Notes under the pieces: generated by a model | Seen by the model: only the letters and a program-made list of their open reading frames with translations | Database searches by the model: none | What the model was told of the DNA's origin: nothing | Made by a program: the position numbers and the translations under genes | Assembly (NCBI GenBank): GCA_050699035.1 | Contig: JBOHDE010000263.1 | Coordinates: 1-5,010, forward strand | Origin: WHTB01 sp050699035 | GTDB taxonomy: Bacteria > Actinomycetota > Actinomycetes > Propionibacteriales > Nocardioidaceae | Reading direction: 5' to 3' | DNA: 5,010 nucleotides | Shown: positions 1 to 5,010 of the stretch, in pieces | Layout of the letters: every line of letters begins with the position of its first letter | How positions within the stretch are numbered: position 1 is the stretch's first letter

Positions 1-1441
1 GGTTGTGGCTCTCGCCGTCCTTGTTGTCCTCGCCGTTGGCCTCGTTGTGCTTGTCGTTGTACGACACCAGGTCGCGCAGCGTGAACCCGTCGTGGGCGGT
101 GACGAAGTTGATCGACGCGTACGGCGCGCGGCCGTCGCTCTCGTACAGGTCCGACGACCCGGACAGCCGGGCCGCGAACTCGCCGAGGGTCGCCGGCTCG
201 CTGCGCCAGAAGTCCCGCATCGTGTCGCGGTACTTGCCGTTCCACTCGGTCCAGCGGGGTGGGAAGTTGCCGACCTGGTAGCCGCCCGGTCCGACGTCCC
301 ACGGCTCCGCGATCAGCTTCACCTGCGACACCACCGGGTCCTGGTGCACCAGGTCGAAGAACGCGCTCAGCCGGTCGACCTCGTGGAACTGCCTGGCCAG
401 GCTGGCCGCCAGGTCGAACCGGAACCCGTCGACGTGCATGTCGGTCACCCAGTAGCGCAGCGAGTCCATGATCAGCTGCAGGACATGGGGGTTGCGCATC
501 AGCAGCGTGTTGCCGGTGCCGGTCGTGTCGTAGTAGTGGGCCGGGTCGTCGTCGACCAGCCGGTAGTAGGACTGGTTGTCGATCCCGCGGAACGCCAGCG
601 TGGGCCCGAGGTGGTTGCCCTCGGCGGTGTGGTTGTAGACGACGTCGAGGATGACCTCGATGCCGGCCCGGTGCAGCTGGCGCACCATCGCCTTGAACTC
701 CAGGACCTGCTCGCCACGCTGTCCGACCGAGCTGTACGCGTTGTGCGGCGCGAAGTACCCGATCGTGTTGTAGCCCCAGTAGTTGCTGAGCCCCTTCTCG
801 AGCAGGTGGGCGTCCTGCACGAACTGGTGCACCGGCATCAGCTCGACCGCCGTGACCCCCAGCCCGGTGAGATGCTCCACGACGGCCGGATGTCCGAGCG
901 CCGCATACGTGCCGCGGATCGCGTCGGGTACGTCCGGGTGGGTCATCGTCAGCCCGCGTACGTGCGCCTCGTAGATCACCGTCTCGTGGTACGTCCGGCG
1001 CGGCGGCCGGTCGTCCTGCCAGTCGAAGTACGGGTTGACCACGACCGACCTCATCACGTGCGGCGCCGAGTCCTCGGTGTTGCGCTTCATCGGGTCGGCG
1101 AAGTCGTACGAGTAGCAGGCCGGTGCCCAGTCGGTGTCGCCCTCGATCGCCTTGGCGTACGGGTCGAGCAGCAGCTTCGACGGGTCGCAGCGGAACCCGC
1201 GGTCCGGGTCGTAGCGGCCGTGCACACGGAAGCCGTACCGCTGCCCGGGCGCGACCGCCGGCAGGTACGCGTGCCAGACCAGCGAGTCGCGCTCCACCAG
1301 CTGGACTCTGGTCTCGGTGCCGTCGTCGTCGAACAGACAGAGCTCGACGCCGTCGGCGACCTCGGAGAACAGGGCGAAGTTGGTGCCCTCACCGTCGTAG
1401 GTCGCGCCCAACGGGTACGCGCCTCCCGGCCAAACCTCCAT
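1..1441 (-). CDS. glgX: Glycogen debranching enzyme GlgX (isoamylase-type, GH13), 3' end beyond the window
   Basis: This gene hydrolyses alpha-1,6 branches of glycogen or limit dextrin in the cytoplasm. The minus strand is open from ATG at 1441 to base 1, giving 480 residues and no stop; family members are about 700 residues, so roughly the C-terminal third lies outside. The N-terminus (MEVWPGGAYPLGATY, then NFALFSEVADGVELCLFDD) is the CBM48-like domain, about residues 8-95. The GH13 barrel follows: YEAHVRGLT near 157-165, DVVYNH at 266-271, nucleophile Asp343 in DGFRFDLA, acid/base Glu379 in IAEPWD, and Asp451 in TAHDGFTL. These positions match the known catalytic triad spacing of GlgX, so the enzyme should be active. 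The start is fixed by a strong Shine-Dalgarno sequence and by typical family N-terminal residues. It begins 53 bases after the stop of the phosphatase-like gene on the same strand, so co-transcription is possible. Archaeal-type TreX is a close relative, but GlgX is the better label. Confidence 0.96.
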   Translation of the reverse strand, partial: MEVWPGGAYPLGATYDGEGTNFALFSEVADGVELCLFDDDGTETRVQLVERDSLVWHAYLPAVAPGQRYGFRVHGRYDPDRGFRCDPSKLLLDPYAKAIEGDTDWAPACYSYDFADPMKRNTEDSAPHVMRSVVVNPYFDWQDDRPPRRTYHETVIYEAHVRGLTMTHPDVPDAIRGTYAALGHPAVVEHLTGLGVTAVELMPVHQFVQDAHLLEKGLSNYWGYNTIGYFAPHNAYSSVGQRGEQVLEFKAMVRQLHRAGIEVILDVVYNHTAEGNHLGPTLAFRGIDNQSYYRLVDDDPAHYYDTTGTGNTLLMRNPHVLQLIMDSLRYWVTDMHVDGFRFDLAASLARQFHEVDRLSAFFDLVHQDPVVSQVKLIAEPWDVGPGGYQVGNFPPRWTEWNGKYRDTMRDFWRSEPATLGEFAARLSGSSDLYESDGRAPYASINFVTAHDGFTLRDLVSYNDKHNEANGEDNKDGESHN

Positions 1442-1450
1442 GCGGTGCTT

Positions 1451-1457
1451 CCCCTCC
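1451..1457 (-). promoter_or_regulatory. Ribosome binding site of glgX
   Basis: The minus strand reads GGAGGGG, then 9 bases, then the ATG at 1441. This strong Shine-Dalgarno sequence supports the chosen glgX start. It also shows that glgX is translated independently of the gene before it. No convincing -10 box was seen in the 53-base gap. Confidence 0.75.
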
Positions 1458-1494
1458 GTGCCAGTACGGTGCCTGGTGCGGCCCGTGCGACTGC

Positions 1495-1851
1495 CTACCC
1501 TTCCACGTCACCGGCCGAAGGTCGCCACGCCCACCCGTCGCCGTCGATGCTGAGCTCAACCGTGGCGGGGTCCGACGGACGCCTCACCAGCACCAGGACG
1601 GTCTCGCCGCGGTGCACGTCGGCCAGCGCAGCCAGCCCGCCCGCATGGCCGAGGTCCGGGTCGAGGTCGTCTCGTACCACTGCCTGCACCTCAAGGATGC
1701 CGGCCACCAGCTCGGCCGCCGGTCGGTGGGCGGCGTCGCCGTACACCTGGGCGATGCGGCGGCTGGTGAGCGAGGAGGCGAGGGTACGGGCCTCCGACTC
1801 GCCGACGGCGCCGCTGATCACGAACGTCGCGGCGCACTGCAGATCACTCAT
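1495..1851 (-). CDS. Degenerate histidine-phosphatase-like protein, probably non-catalytic, coupled to ecm
   Basis: The 118-residue product begins MSDLQCAATF. Three parts recall the histidine phosphatase (phosphoglycerate mutase-like) superfamily. Residues 20-40 (EARTLASSLTSRRIAQVYGD) fit the helix and strand that normally lead to SSxLxRAxxTA. Residues 79-89 (VHRGETVLVLV) fit the strand normally ending in SHGG. Residues 98-107 (VELSIDGDGW) resemble the usual C-terminal strand. The defining residues are absent: no N-terminal RHG (the strand reads ATFVISGAVGE), no SSxLxRA arginine (YGDAAHRPAA), and LVRRP where SHG is expected. Relatives are about 160-220 residues, so the middle is also shortened. 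Codon use is normal and GC3-rich, with no internal stop, which argues for a maintained gene. Its ATG overlaps the ecm stop by 8 bases (ATGAGTGA) and no Shine-Dalgarno is visible, so translation is probably coupled to ecm. The gene is well supported. The family call is inference from recalled family patterns, and the function is unknown. Confidence 0.8.
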   Translation of the reverse strand: MSDLQCAATFVISGAVGESEARTLASSLTSRRIAQVYGDAAHRPAAELVAGILEVQAVVRDDLDPDLGHAGGLAALADVHRGETVLVLVRRPSDPATVELSIDGDGWAWRPSAGDVEG

Positions 1852-3877
1852 GGGCAGTCAGCGGCGCGGTGAGCGCACCCAAGCCGTTGGCCCGGCGGAT
1901 CTCGTCCACGATCCGCGCCATGATCTCGGTGAGCCCGAAGTCCTTGGGCGTGAACACGGCGGCGACGCCCTGCGCCTTGAGCGTCACGGCGTCGGCTGCG
2001 GGGATGATCCCGCCGACCACGACCGGCACGTCGGCCATCCCCTCGGCGCGCAGGCCGCGCAGCACCTCGGGCACCAGCTCCAGGTGCGAACCGGACAGGA
2101 TCGACAGCCCGACGCAGTGCACGTCCTCGGCGATCGCCGCGGTCACGATCTGGCTCGGCGTCAGCCGGATGCCTTGGTAGACGACCTCGAAGCCGGCGTC
2201 GCGGCCGCGTACGGCCACCTGCTCGGCGCCGTTGGAGTGCCCGTCGAGCCCGGGCTTGCCGACCAGCAGCCGCAGCCGCCCGCCCAGCTCCTCACCAGTC
2301 CTCCGCACAGCGTCGCGGACCGCCGCGAGCTCGGCCCCGGCCTCCGCCACCCCCACGGCGCCGGTCACCCCGGTCGGTGCGCGGAACTCGCCGAAGACAC
2401 CACGCAGCGCGCCGGCCCACTCCCCCGTGGTCACGCCGGCACGGGCGGCCTCGAGCGAGGCCGGCATCAGGTTGTCACCGGTCTTGGCGTCCCGTCGCAA
2501 CCGGTCGATCGCGGCGTCCACGGCCTCGACGTCGCGGCCGGCCCGCCAGTCCTGGACCCCGGCGACCGCCGAGGACTCGGCGCCGGGGTCGGCCGTCTGG
2601 ATGGCGGCGTCGAGGTCGGCGGTCAACGGTGACACCTCGGTCTCGACGTACGCGTTGACGCCGATCACCTTCTCCTCGCCGGCCTCGATCCGGGCCCGCC
2701 TGGCCGCGTGCGACGAGACCAGCTGCTGCTTCATGTAGCCGGACTCGACGGCGGCGATCGCCCCGCCCATCGCCTGCACCCGGTCGACCTCGGCGCGGGC
2801 GCCGTCCACCAGCTCGGCCACCTTCGCCTCGACCACGGCCGAGCCGGCGAACAGGTCGTCGTACTCGAGCAGGTCGGACTCGAACGCGAGCACCTGCTGC
2901 AGCCGCAACGACCACTGCTGGTCCCAGGGGCGGGGCAGGCCGAGGGCTTCGTTCCACGCCGGCAGCTGCACGGCACGGGCCCTGGCGTCCTTGGACAGCG
3001 TCACGCCGAGCATCTCGAGCACGATGCGCTGCACGTTGTTCTCAGGCTGCGCCTCGGTGAGCCCGAGCGAGTTGACCTGCACGCCGTACCGGAACCGGCG
3101 CATCTTCTCGTCGGTCACGCCGTAGCGGTCACGGGTGATCTCGTCCCACAGGGCGACGAACGCCCGCATCTTGCACATCTCCTCGACGAACCGCACCCCG
3201 GCGTTGACGAAGAACGAGATTCGTCCGACGACCGTGCCGAAGTCCGCCGGGTCGACCTGACCGGAGTCACGGACCGCGTCGAGGACCGCGATCGCGGTGG
3301 TGAGCGCGTACGCCAGCTCCTGGGTCGGCGTCGCCCCGGCCTCCTGCAGGTGGTAGCTGCAGATGTTGATCGGGTTCCACTTCGGGATGTTGTTGACGGT
3401 GTACGCGATGACGTCGGTGGTGAGGCGTAGCGAGTGCTCGGGCGGGAAGACGTACGTGCCGCGGGAGAGGTACTCCTTGATGATGTCGTTCTGGGTCGTG
3501 CCGGCGAGCAGGTGGCGGGCAACGCCTGGATCGGAGCCCCTTGCCGCGGCTTGTTCTTCGGCCACCACCTCGTACAGCGCCAGCAGCCACATCGCGGTGG
3601 CGTTGATCGTCATCGAGGTGTTCATCTCGGCGAGTGGGATGTCGGCGAACAGCCGTCGCATCTCACCGATGTGCGGGATCGGCACGCCGACCTTGCCGAC
3701 CTCGCCGCGGGCCAGTTCGGAGTCGGGGTCGTACCCGGTCTGGGTGGGCAGGTCGAACGCGACCGACAGTCCGGTCTGGCCCTTGGCCAGGTTGCGTCGG
3801 TAGAGGGCGTTGGAGCCAGTCGCCGAGCTGTGCCCGGCGTACGTCCGCATCACCCAGGGCTGGTCGCGTTCCTGCAT
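1844..3877 (-). CDS. ecm: Ethylmalonyl-CoA mutase, adenosylcobalamin-dependent (Ecm/MeaA)
   Basis: Ecm converts (2R)-ethylmalonyl-CoA to (2S)-methylsuccinyl-CoA by a B12 radical rearrangement, a step of the ethylmalonyl-CoA pathway for acetyl-CoA assimilation. The 677-residue single chain has the full family length. Its N-terminus PWVMRTYAGH, with LYRRNLAKGQTGLSVAFD and PTQTGYD (residues 7-50), is the Ecm/MeaA signature; methylmalonyl-CoA mutases have RQYAGFS and DLATHRGYD there. The CoA-binding barrel continues through GTTQNDIIKEYLSRGTYVFP, KWNPINICSYHLQEAGAT and NSLGLTEAQPENN. The C-terminal B12 domain, about residues 535-670, has the base-off motif Asp545-x-His547-x-x-Gly550 (GLDGHSNG), Ser592-x-Leu594 (GLSILSGSH) and Gly622-Gly623 (VVVGGIIP). 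His547 should be the lower cobalt ligand. The ATG is supported by family alignment and by a -10 box set for a leaderless mRNA. The ORF stays open upstream to the STAS stop, but nothing there resembles the family. The usual partner ccr (crotonyl-CoA carboxylase/reductase) is not in this window. Confidence 0.96.
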   Translation of the reverse strand: MQERDQPWVMRTYAGHSSATGSNALYRRNLAKGQTGLSVAFDLPTQTGYDPDSELARGEVGKVGVPIPHIGEMRRLFADIPLAEMNTSMTINATAMWLLALYEVVAEEQAAARGSDPGVARHLLAGTTQNDIIKEYLSRGTYVFPPEHSLRLTTDVIAYTVNNIPKWNPINICSYHLQEAGATPTQELAYALTTAIAVLDAVRDSGQVDPADFGTVVGRISFFVNAGVRFVEEMCKMRAFVALWDEITRDRYGVTDEKMRRFRYGVQVNSLGLTEAQPENNVQRIVLEMLGVTLSKDARARAVQLPAWNEALGLPRPWDQQWSLRLQQVLAFESDLLEYDDLFAGSAVVEAKVAELVDGARAEVDRVQAMGGAIAAVESGYMKQQLVSSHAARRARIEAGEEKVIGVNAYVETEVSPLTADLDAAIQTADPGAESSAVAGVQDWRAGRDVEAVDAAIDRLRRDAKTGDNLMPASLEAARAGVTTGEWAGALRGVFGEFRAPTGVTGAVGVAEAGAELAAVRDAVRRTGEELGGRLRLLVGKPGLDGHSNGAEQVAVRGRDAGFEVVYQGIRLTPSQIVTAAIAEDVHCVGLSILSGSHLELVPEVLRGLRAEGMADVPVVVGGIIPAADAVTLKAQGVAAVFTPKDFGLTEIMARIVDEIRRANGLGALTAPLTAHE

Positions 3878-3889
3878 GCGCCGAGCGTA
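3877..3889 (-). promoter_or_regulatory. Putative leaderless promoter (-10 box) of ecm
   Basis: On the minus strand TACGCT (plus coordinates 3884-3889) is followed by 6 bases and then the ATG at 3877. With the standard -12 to -7 placement of a TANNNT hexamer, transcription would start at the A of the ATG. No Shine-Dalgarno is present in the 51-base gap after the STAS gene, which fits a leaderless start. No good -35 hexamer is seen (TTGGTT lies 20 bases upstream). The call is inference from spacing and motif. Confidence 0.6.
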
Positions 3890-3928
3890 CGGCGATCGAA
3901 CCTGCGGGTAACCAAGTCGTGAGGCGTC

Positions 3929-4240
3929 TCACGCCGGCCGGGAGACCGGCTCCACATGCAGCACCCGGAGCAGCCGGGTCACCGCAAGCACGCGATGGAT
4001 CGGGGCGGTGCAGCCGCGCAGAACCAGCATCCGGCCCTCGCGCTCCAGCCGGCGGTGCGTGGCGGCGAGTACGCCGAGACCAGTGGCGTCGACCAGGTCG
4101 ACATCGCTCAGGTCGACGACGACGTCGCCGATGGGGTGGTGGTCGATGATGTCATTGAGTCGGGCGCGTACATCGCCCACACTGCTCGCGTCGAGACGCC
4201 CGGTGAGGCGGAGAGCCTCGATCTTGCCGGCGACGACCAT
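3929..4240 (-). CDS. STAS-domain protein, anti-sigma-factor-antagonist type (SpoIIAA/RsbV-like)
   Basis: The 103-residue product is one STAS domain and little else. It has the first strands and helix (ALRLTGRLDASSVGDVRARL, residues 9-28), the core strand VVVDLSDVDLVDATGLGVL (40-58), a helix with HRRLEREGR, the strand MLVLRGC and a final LLRVLHVEPV. Such proteins usually bind a kinase-type anti-sigma factor and are switched off by phosphorylation of the serine directly after the Asp in D-S-[ST]-G. Here the sequence is Asp51-Ala52-Thr53-Gly54, so that serine is Ala and only the neighbouring Thr could be phosphorylated. A strong Shine-Dalgarno precedes the ATG. The gene sits 51 bases upstream of ecm on the same strand and diverges from the adenosyltransferase. 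No partner kinase or sigma factor is in the window. The STAS fold is clear, but its partner and role are not. Confidence 0.92.
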   Translation of the reverse strand: MVVAGKIEALRLTGRLDASSVGDVRARLNDIIDHHPIGDVVVDLSDVDLVDATGLGVLAATHRRLEREGRMLVLRGCTAPIHRVLAVTRLLRVLHVEPVSRPA

Positions 4241-4243
4241 GTC

Positions 4244-4251
4244 ACCTCCCC
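4244..4251 (-). promoter_or_regulatory. Ribosome binding site of the STAS gene
   Basis: The minus strand reads GGGGAGGT, then GAC, then the ATG at 4240. The core GGAGG lies 4 bases before the ATG, rather close, but it is the only strong site and supports this start. The STAS mRNA therefore has a leader, unlike its two flanking B12 genes. Confidence 0.65.
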
Positions 4252-4290
4252 GTCGGTGGAGTCGGCCCCGAACCGCCTCCTACCCACTAT

Positions 4291-4305
4291 GACGCGTCGC
4301 GACGC
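4291..4305. repeat. Overlapping palindromes, possible operator
   Basis: GCGTCGCGACGC at 4294-4305 is a perfect 12-base palindrome. GACGCGTC at 4291-4298 is a perfect 8-base palindrome that overlaps it. They touch the weak CATAGT box proposed for the STAS gene and the first copy of the direct repeat. In very GC-rich DNA such palindromes can arise by chance, so an operator is only a candidate. Confidence 0.35.
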
Positions 4306-4335
4306 CGAATGGTTGCAGTCCCACGCCGAACGGTT
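4302..4335 (+). repeat. 13-base direct repeat, 21-base period, upstream of the adenosyltransferase promoter
   Basis: ACGCCGAATGGTT (4302-4314) and ACGCCGAACGGTT (4323-4335) differ at one base and are offset by 21 bases, two turns of B-form DNA. The second copy ends 18 bases before the TACGCT box, so it overlaps the expected -35 position. That layout suits a regulator binding as two units on one face of the helix. No known operator consensus was recognised. Confidence 0.5.
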
Positions 4336-4353
4336 TCGCCGATCGAGACGGCC

Positions 4354-4366
4354 TACGCTGGCGCCA
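4354..4366 (+). promoter_or_regulatory. Putative leaderless promoter (-10 box) of the adenosyltransferase gene
   Basis: TACGCT at 4354-4359 is followed by exactly 6 bases and the ATG at 4366, so the predicted transcript begins at the start codon. No Shine-Dalgarno precedes the ATG. The same hexamer and spacing occur before ecm. This supports starting at 4366 rather than at the in-frame ATG at 4309. Confidence 0.65.
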
Positions 4367-4953
4367 TGGTCAACCTCACCCGCATCTACACCAGGACCGG
4401 CGACGCCGGCGCGACCCGCCTCGGCGACATGAGCCAGACCCGCAAGACCGACGCCCGCGTCGCGGCGTACGGTGACGTCAACGAAGCCAGCGCGCACCTT
4501 GGTGTGGCGCTGGCCCTTGGCGATCTCGACCCGGGCGTAGCCGAGCTGCTGACCCAGGTGCAGAACGACATGTTCGACGTCGGGGCCGACTTCTCGACGC
4601 CGGTCGTGGCGGACCCGGAGTTCCCGCCGCTGCGGGTCACCCAGGCCTACGTCGACCGGCTCGAAGGGTGGTGCGACGAGTACAACGACCAGCTGGAGAA
4701 GCTGCGCTCGTTCATCCTGCCGGGCGGCACCGCAGGTTCAGCGCTCCTGCACGTCGCGTGCACGGCGACCCGGTGCGCCGAGCGGTCGGCGTGGGCGGCC
4801 TACGACGAGCACGGGGAGTCGATGAACCAGCTGGCGATCACCTACCTCAACCGGCTCAGCGACCTGCTGTTCATCCTGGCCCGGCACGCCAACCTCGGCC
4901 GCGGCGGAGACGTCCTTTGGCAGCCCGGCGGCGCCCACCAGTCCAAAGACTGA
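4366..4953 (+). CDS. pduO: ATP:cob(I)alamin adenosyltransferase, PduO type
   Basis: The enzyme transfers the 5'-deoxyadenosyl group of ATP to cob(I)alamin, making adenosylcobalamin, and can hand it directly to mutases. The 195-residue product has the usual length of the PduO/human MMAB family. The N-terminal ATP loop is RIYTRTGDAGATRLGD (residues 6-21), followed by K27, RVAAYGDVNE (31-40) and the helix ASAHLGVALA. The middle has VQNDMFDVGADF (65-76) and FILPGG (116-121). The catalytic helix carries Arg136-Cys-Ala-Glu139-Arg140 (family R-x-x-E-R), and the C-terminal helix LNRLSDLLFILAR (161-173) is the family signature. The start at 4366 begins the conserved MVNLTRIYTRTGD; extending to the in-frame ATG at 4309 adds 19 residues with no family match and would span the promoter. 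It is transcribed away from the STAS and ecm genes, and the nearby mutase is a natural recipient. The unrelated CobO/BtuR family is excluded by the motifs. Confidence 0.95.
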   Translation: MVNLTRIYTRTGDAGATRLGDMSQTRKTDARVAAYGDVNEASAHLGVALALGDLDPGVAELLTQVQNDMFDVGADFSTPVVADPEFPPLRVTQAYVDRLEGWCDEYNDQLEKLRSFILPGGTAGSALLHVACTATRCAERSAWAAYDEHGESMNQLAITYLNRLSDLLFILARHANLGRGGDVLWQPGGAHQSKD

Positions 4954-4962
4954 CCAGAACCC

Positions 4963-4983
4963 TTCGCGCCGAGGTTGCGCGAA
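4963..4983. terminator. GC-rich stem-loop after the adenosyltransferase stop; terminator or repeat palindrome
   Basis: TTCGCGC (4963-4969) pairs perfectly with GCGCGAA (4977-4983) around the 7-base loop CGAGGTT, starting 10 bases after the stop codon. The position suits an intrinsic terminator without a U-tract, a form reported in actinobacteria. The same palindrome begins again 32 bases on, so it may instead be part of a repeat family. The stem is seen; the role is inferred. Confidence 0.5.
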
Positions 4984-5010
4984 TGTCGGGAGTCCTCGCG
5001 CCGAGGTTGC
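4964..5010. repeat. Palindromic intergenic repeat, at least two copies, cut by the right edge
   Basis: TCGCGCCGAGGTTGC occurs at 4964-4978 and again, identically, at 4996-5010, a 32-base period, with the second copy running into the window end. The bases between are GCGAATGTCGGGAGTCC. Each copy contains the inverted repeat described for the stem-loop; in the second only the left arm, the loop and GC are visible. More copies may follow. No open reading frame fits here. Confidence 0.7.

Larger units (their letters stand above)
4241..4365. promoter_or_regulatory. Divergent control region between the STAS gene and the adenosyltransferase
   Basis: This 125-base region must carry promoters for both directions. 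It contains the STAS ribosome binding site, a weak minus-strand -10 candidate CATAGT (plus coordinates 4286-4291, no clear -35), overlapping palindromes at 4291-4305, a 13-base direct repeat at 4302-4314 and 4323-4335, and the plus-strand TACGCT box at 4354-4359. It is too short, and the plus-strand gene too probably leaderless, for a cobalamin riboswitch. The repeats are seen directly; their regulatory role is inferred. Confidence 0.55.

Noticed and set aside
1123..1872. Plus-strand open frame of 249 codons
   Set aside because: It spans the antisense of three minus-strand genes and begins with Arg/Pro/Ser-rich low complexity typical of a shadow frame.
5..2632. Plus-strand open frame of 875 codons
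   Set aside because: It lies antisense to glgX, the phosphatase-like gene and ecm, all with clear family motifs. Its translation is dominated by Val, Arg, Asp and Gly low-complexity residues and matches no family, as expected for the opposite strand of GC-rich genes.
2708..3430. Plus-strand open frame of 240 codons
   Set aside because: It is fully inside ecm on the opposite strand, with a His/Leu/Asp/Val-rich composition and no motif.
1844..3877. Methylmalonyl-CoA mutase or isobutyryl-CoA mutase
   Set aside because: The N-terminal RTYAGH and PTQTGYD motifs and the single 677-residue chain match the Ecm/MeaA group rather than the RQYAGFS and THRGYD motifs of methylmalonyl-CoA mutase or the two-subunit isobutyryl-CoA mutase.
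3878..3928. STAS and ecm share a frame separated only by a TGA, suggesting a fusion or read-through product
   Set aside because: The 51-base gap encodes no linker-like or family sequence, ecm has its own well-placed start and -10 box, and a shared frame occurs by chance one time in three.
3663..3932. Minus-strand frame whose GTG overlaps the STAS stop (GTGA)
   Set aside because: The overlap looks like coupling, but the frame runs into the start of ecm out of phase and yields Arg/Pro-rich sequence with no family pattern.
4309..4365. Upstream in-frame ATG for the adenosyltransferase
   Set aside because: It adds 19 residues with no family similarity, and it would place the TACGCT box and the direct repeat inside the coding sequence.
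4241..4365. Cobalamin riboswitch upstream of a B12 gene
   Set aside because: No B12-box-like sequence was seen, the region is short, and both B12 genes appear to be leaderless.
4961..5010. Start of a CRISPR array
   Set aside because: The repeated core is only 15 bases with 17 bases between copies, the repeat holds a GC-rich palindrome, and no cas gene is present; it fits an intergenic repeat or terminator better.

Overview
The window reads as chromosomal DNA of a high-GC actinobacterium. It is very GC-rich, its codons end mostly in G or C, and it has TANNNT -10 boxes placed for leaderless mRNAs. Its B12-dependent mutase is of the ethylmalonyl-CoA type. A Nocardioides-like or other Propionibacteriales host fits, but that assignment is inference. 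Five protein genes are supported. No RNA gene, insertion sequence or CRISPR array was seen.

Layout, left to right. (1) Bases 1-1441, minus strand: N-terminal two thirds of a glycogen debranching enzyme (GlgX), cut by the left window edge. (2) 1495-1851, minus: a 118-residue protein that looks like a shrunken histidine phosphatase without its catalytic residues; it overlaps the end of the mutase gene by 8 bases. (3) 1844-3877, minus: a full-length adenosylcobalamin-dependent ethylmalonyl-CoA mutase (Ecm/MeaA). (4) 3929-4240, minus: a single-domain STAS protein of the anti-sigma-factor-antagonist type. (5) 4241-4365: divergent intergenic region with a palindrome, a 13-base direct repeat and promoter elements. 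(6) 4366-4953, plus: a PduO-type ATP:cob(I)alamin adenosyltransferase. (7) 4954-5010: a short palindrome-bearing repeat, present at least one and a half times and cut by the right edge.

The central theme is vitamin B12. The adenosyltransferase makes adenosylcobalamin, and the mutase a few hundred bases away uses it to turn ethylmalonyl-CoA into methylsuccinyl-CoA in the ethylmalonyl-CoA pathway, which assimilates acetyl-CoA. Both genes have the same -10 hexamer, TACGCT, exactly 6 bases before their ATG, so both are probably transcribed as leaderless mRNAs from similar promoters. The tightly coupled phosphatase-like protein and the STAS protein, whose usual phospho-serine position is alanine, are the least explained parts. 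GlgX lies downstream on the same strand with its own strong ribosome binding site and may be co-transcribed.
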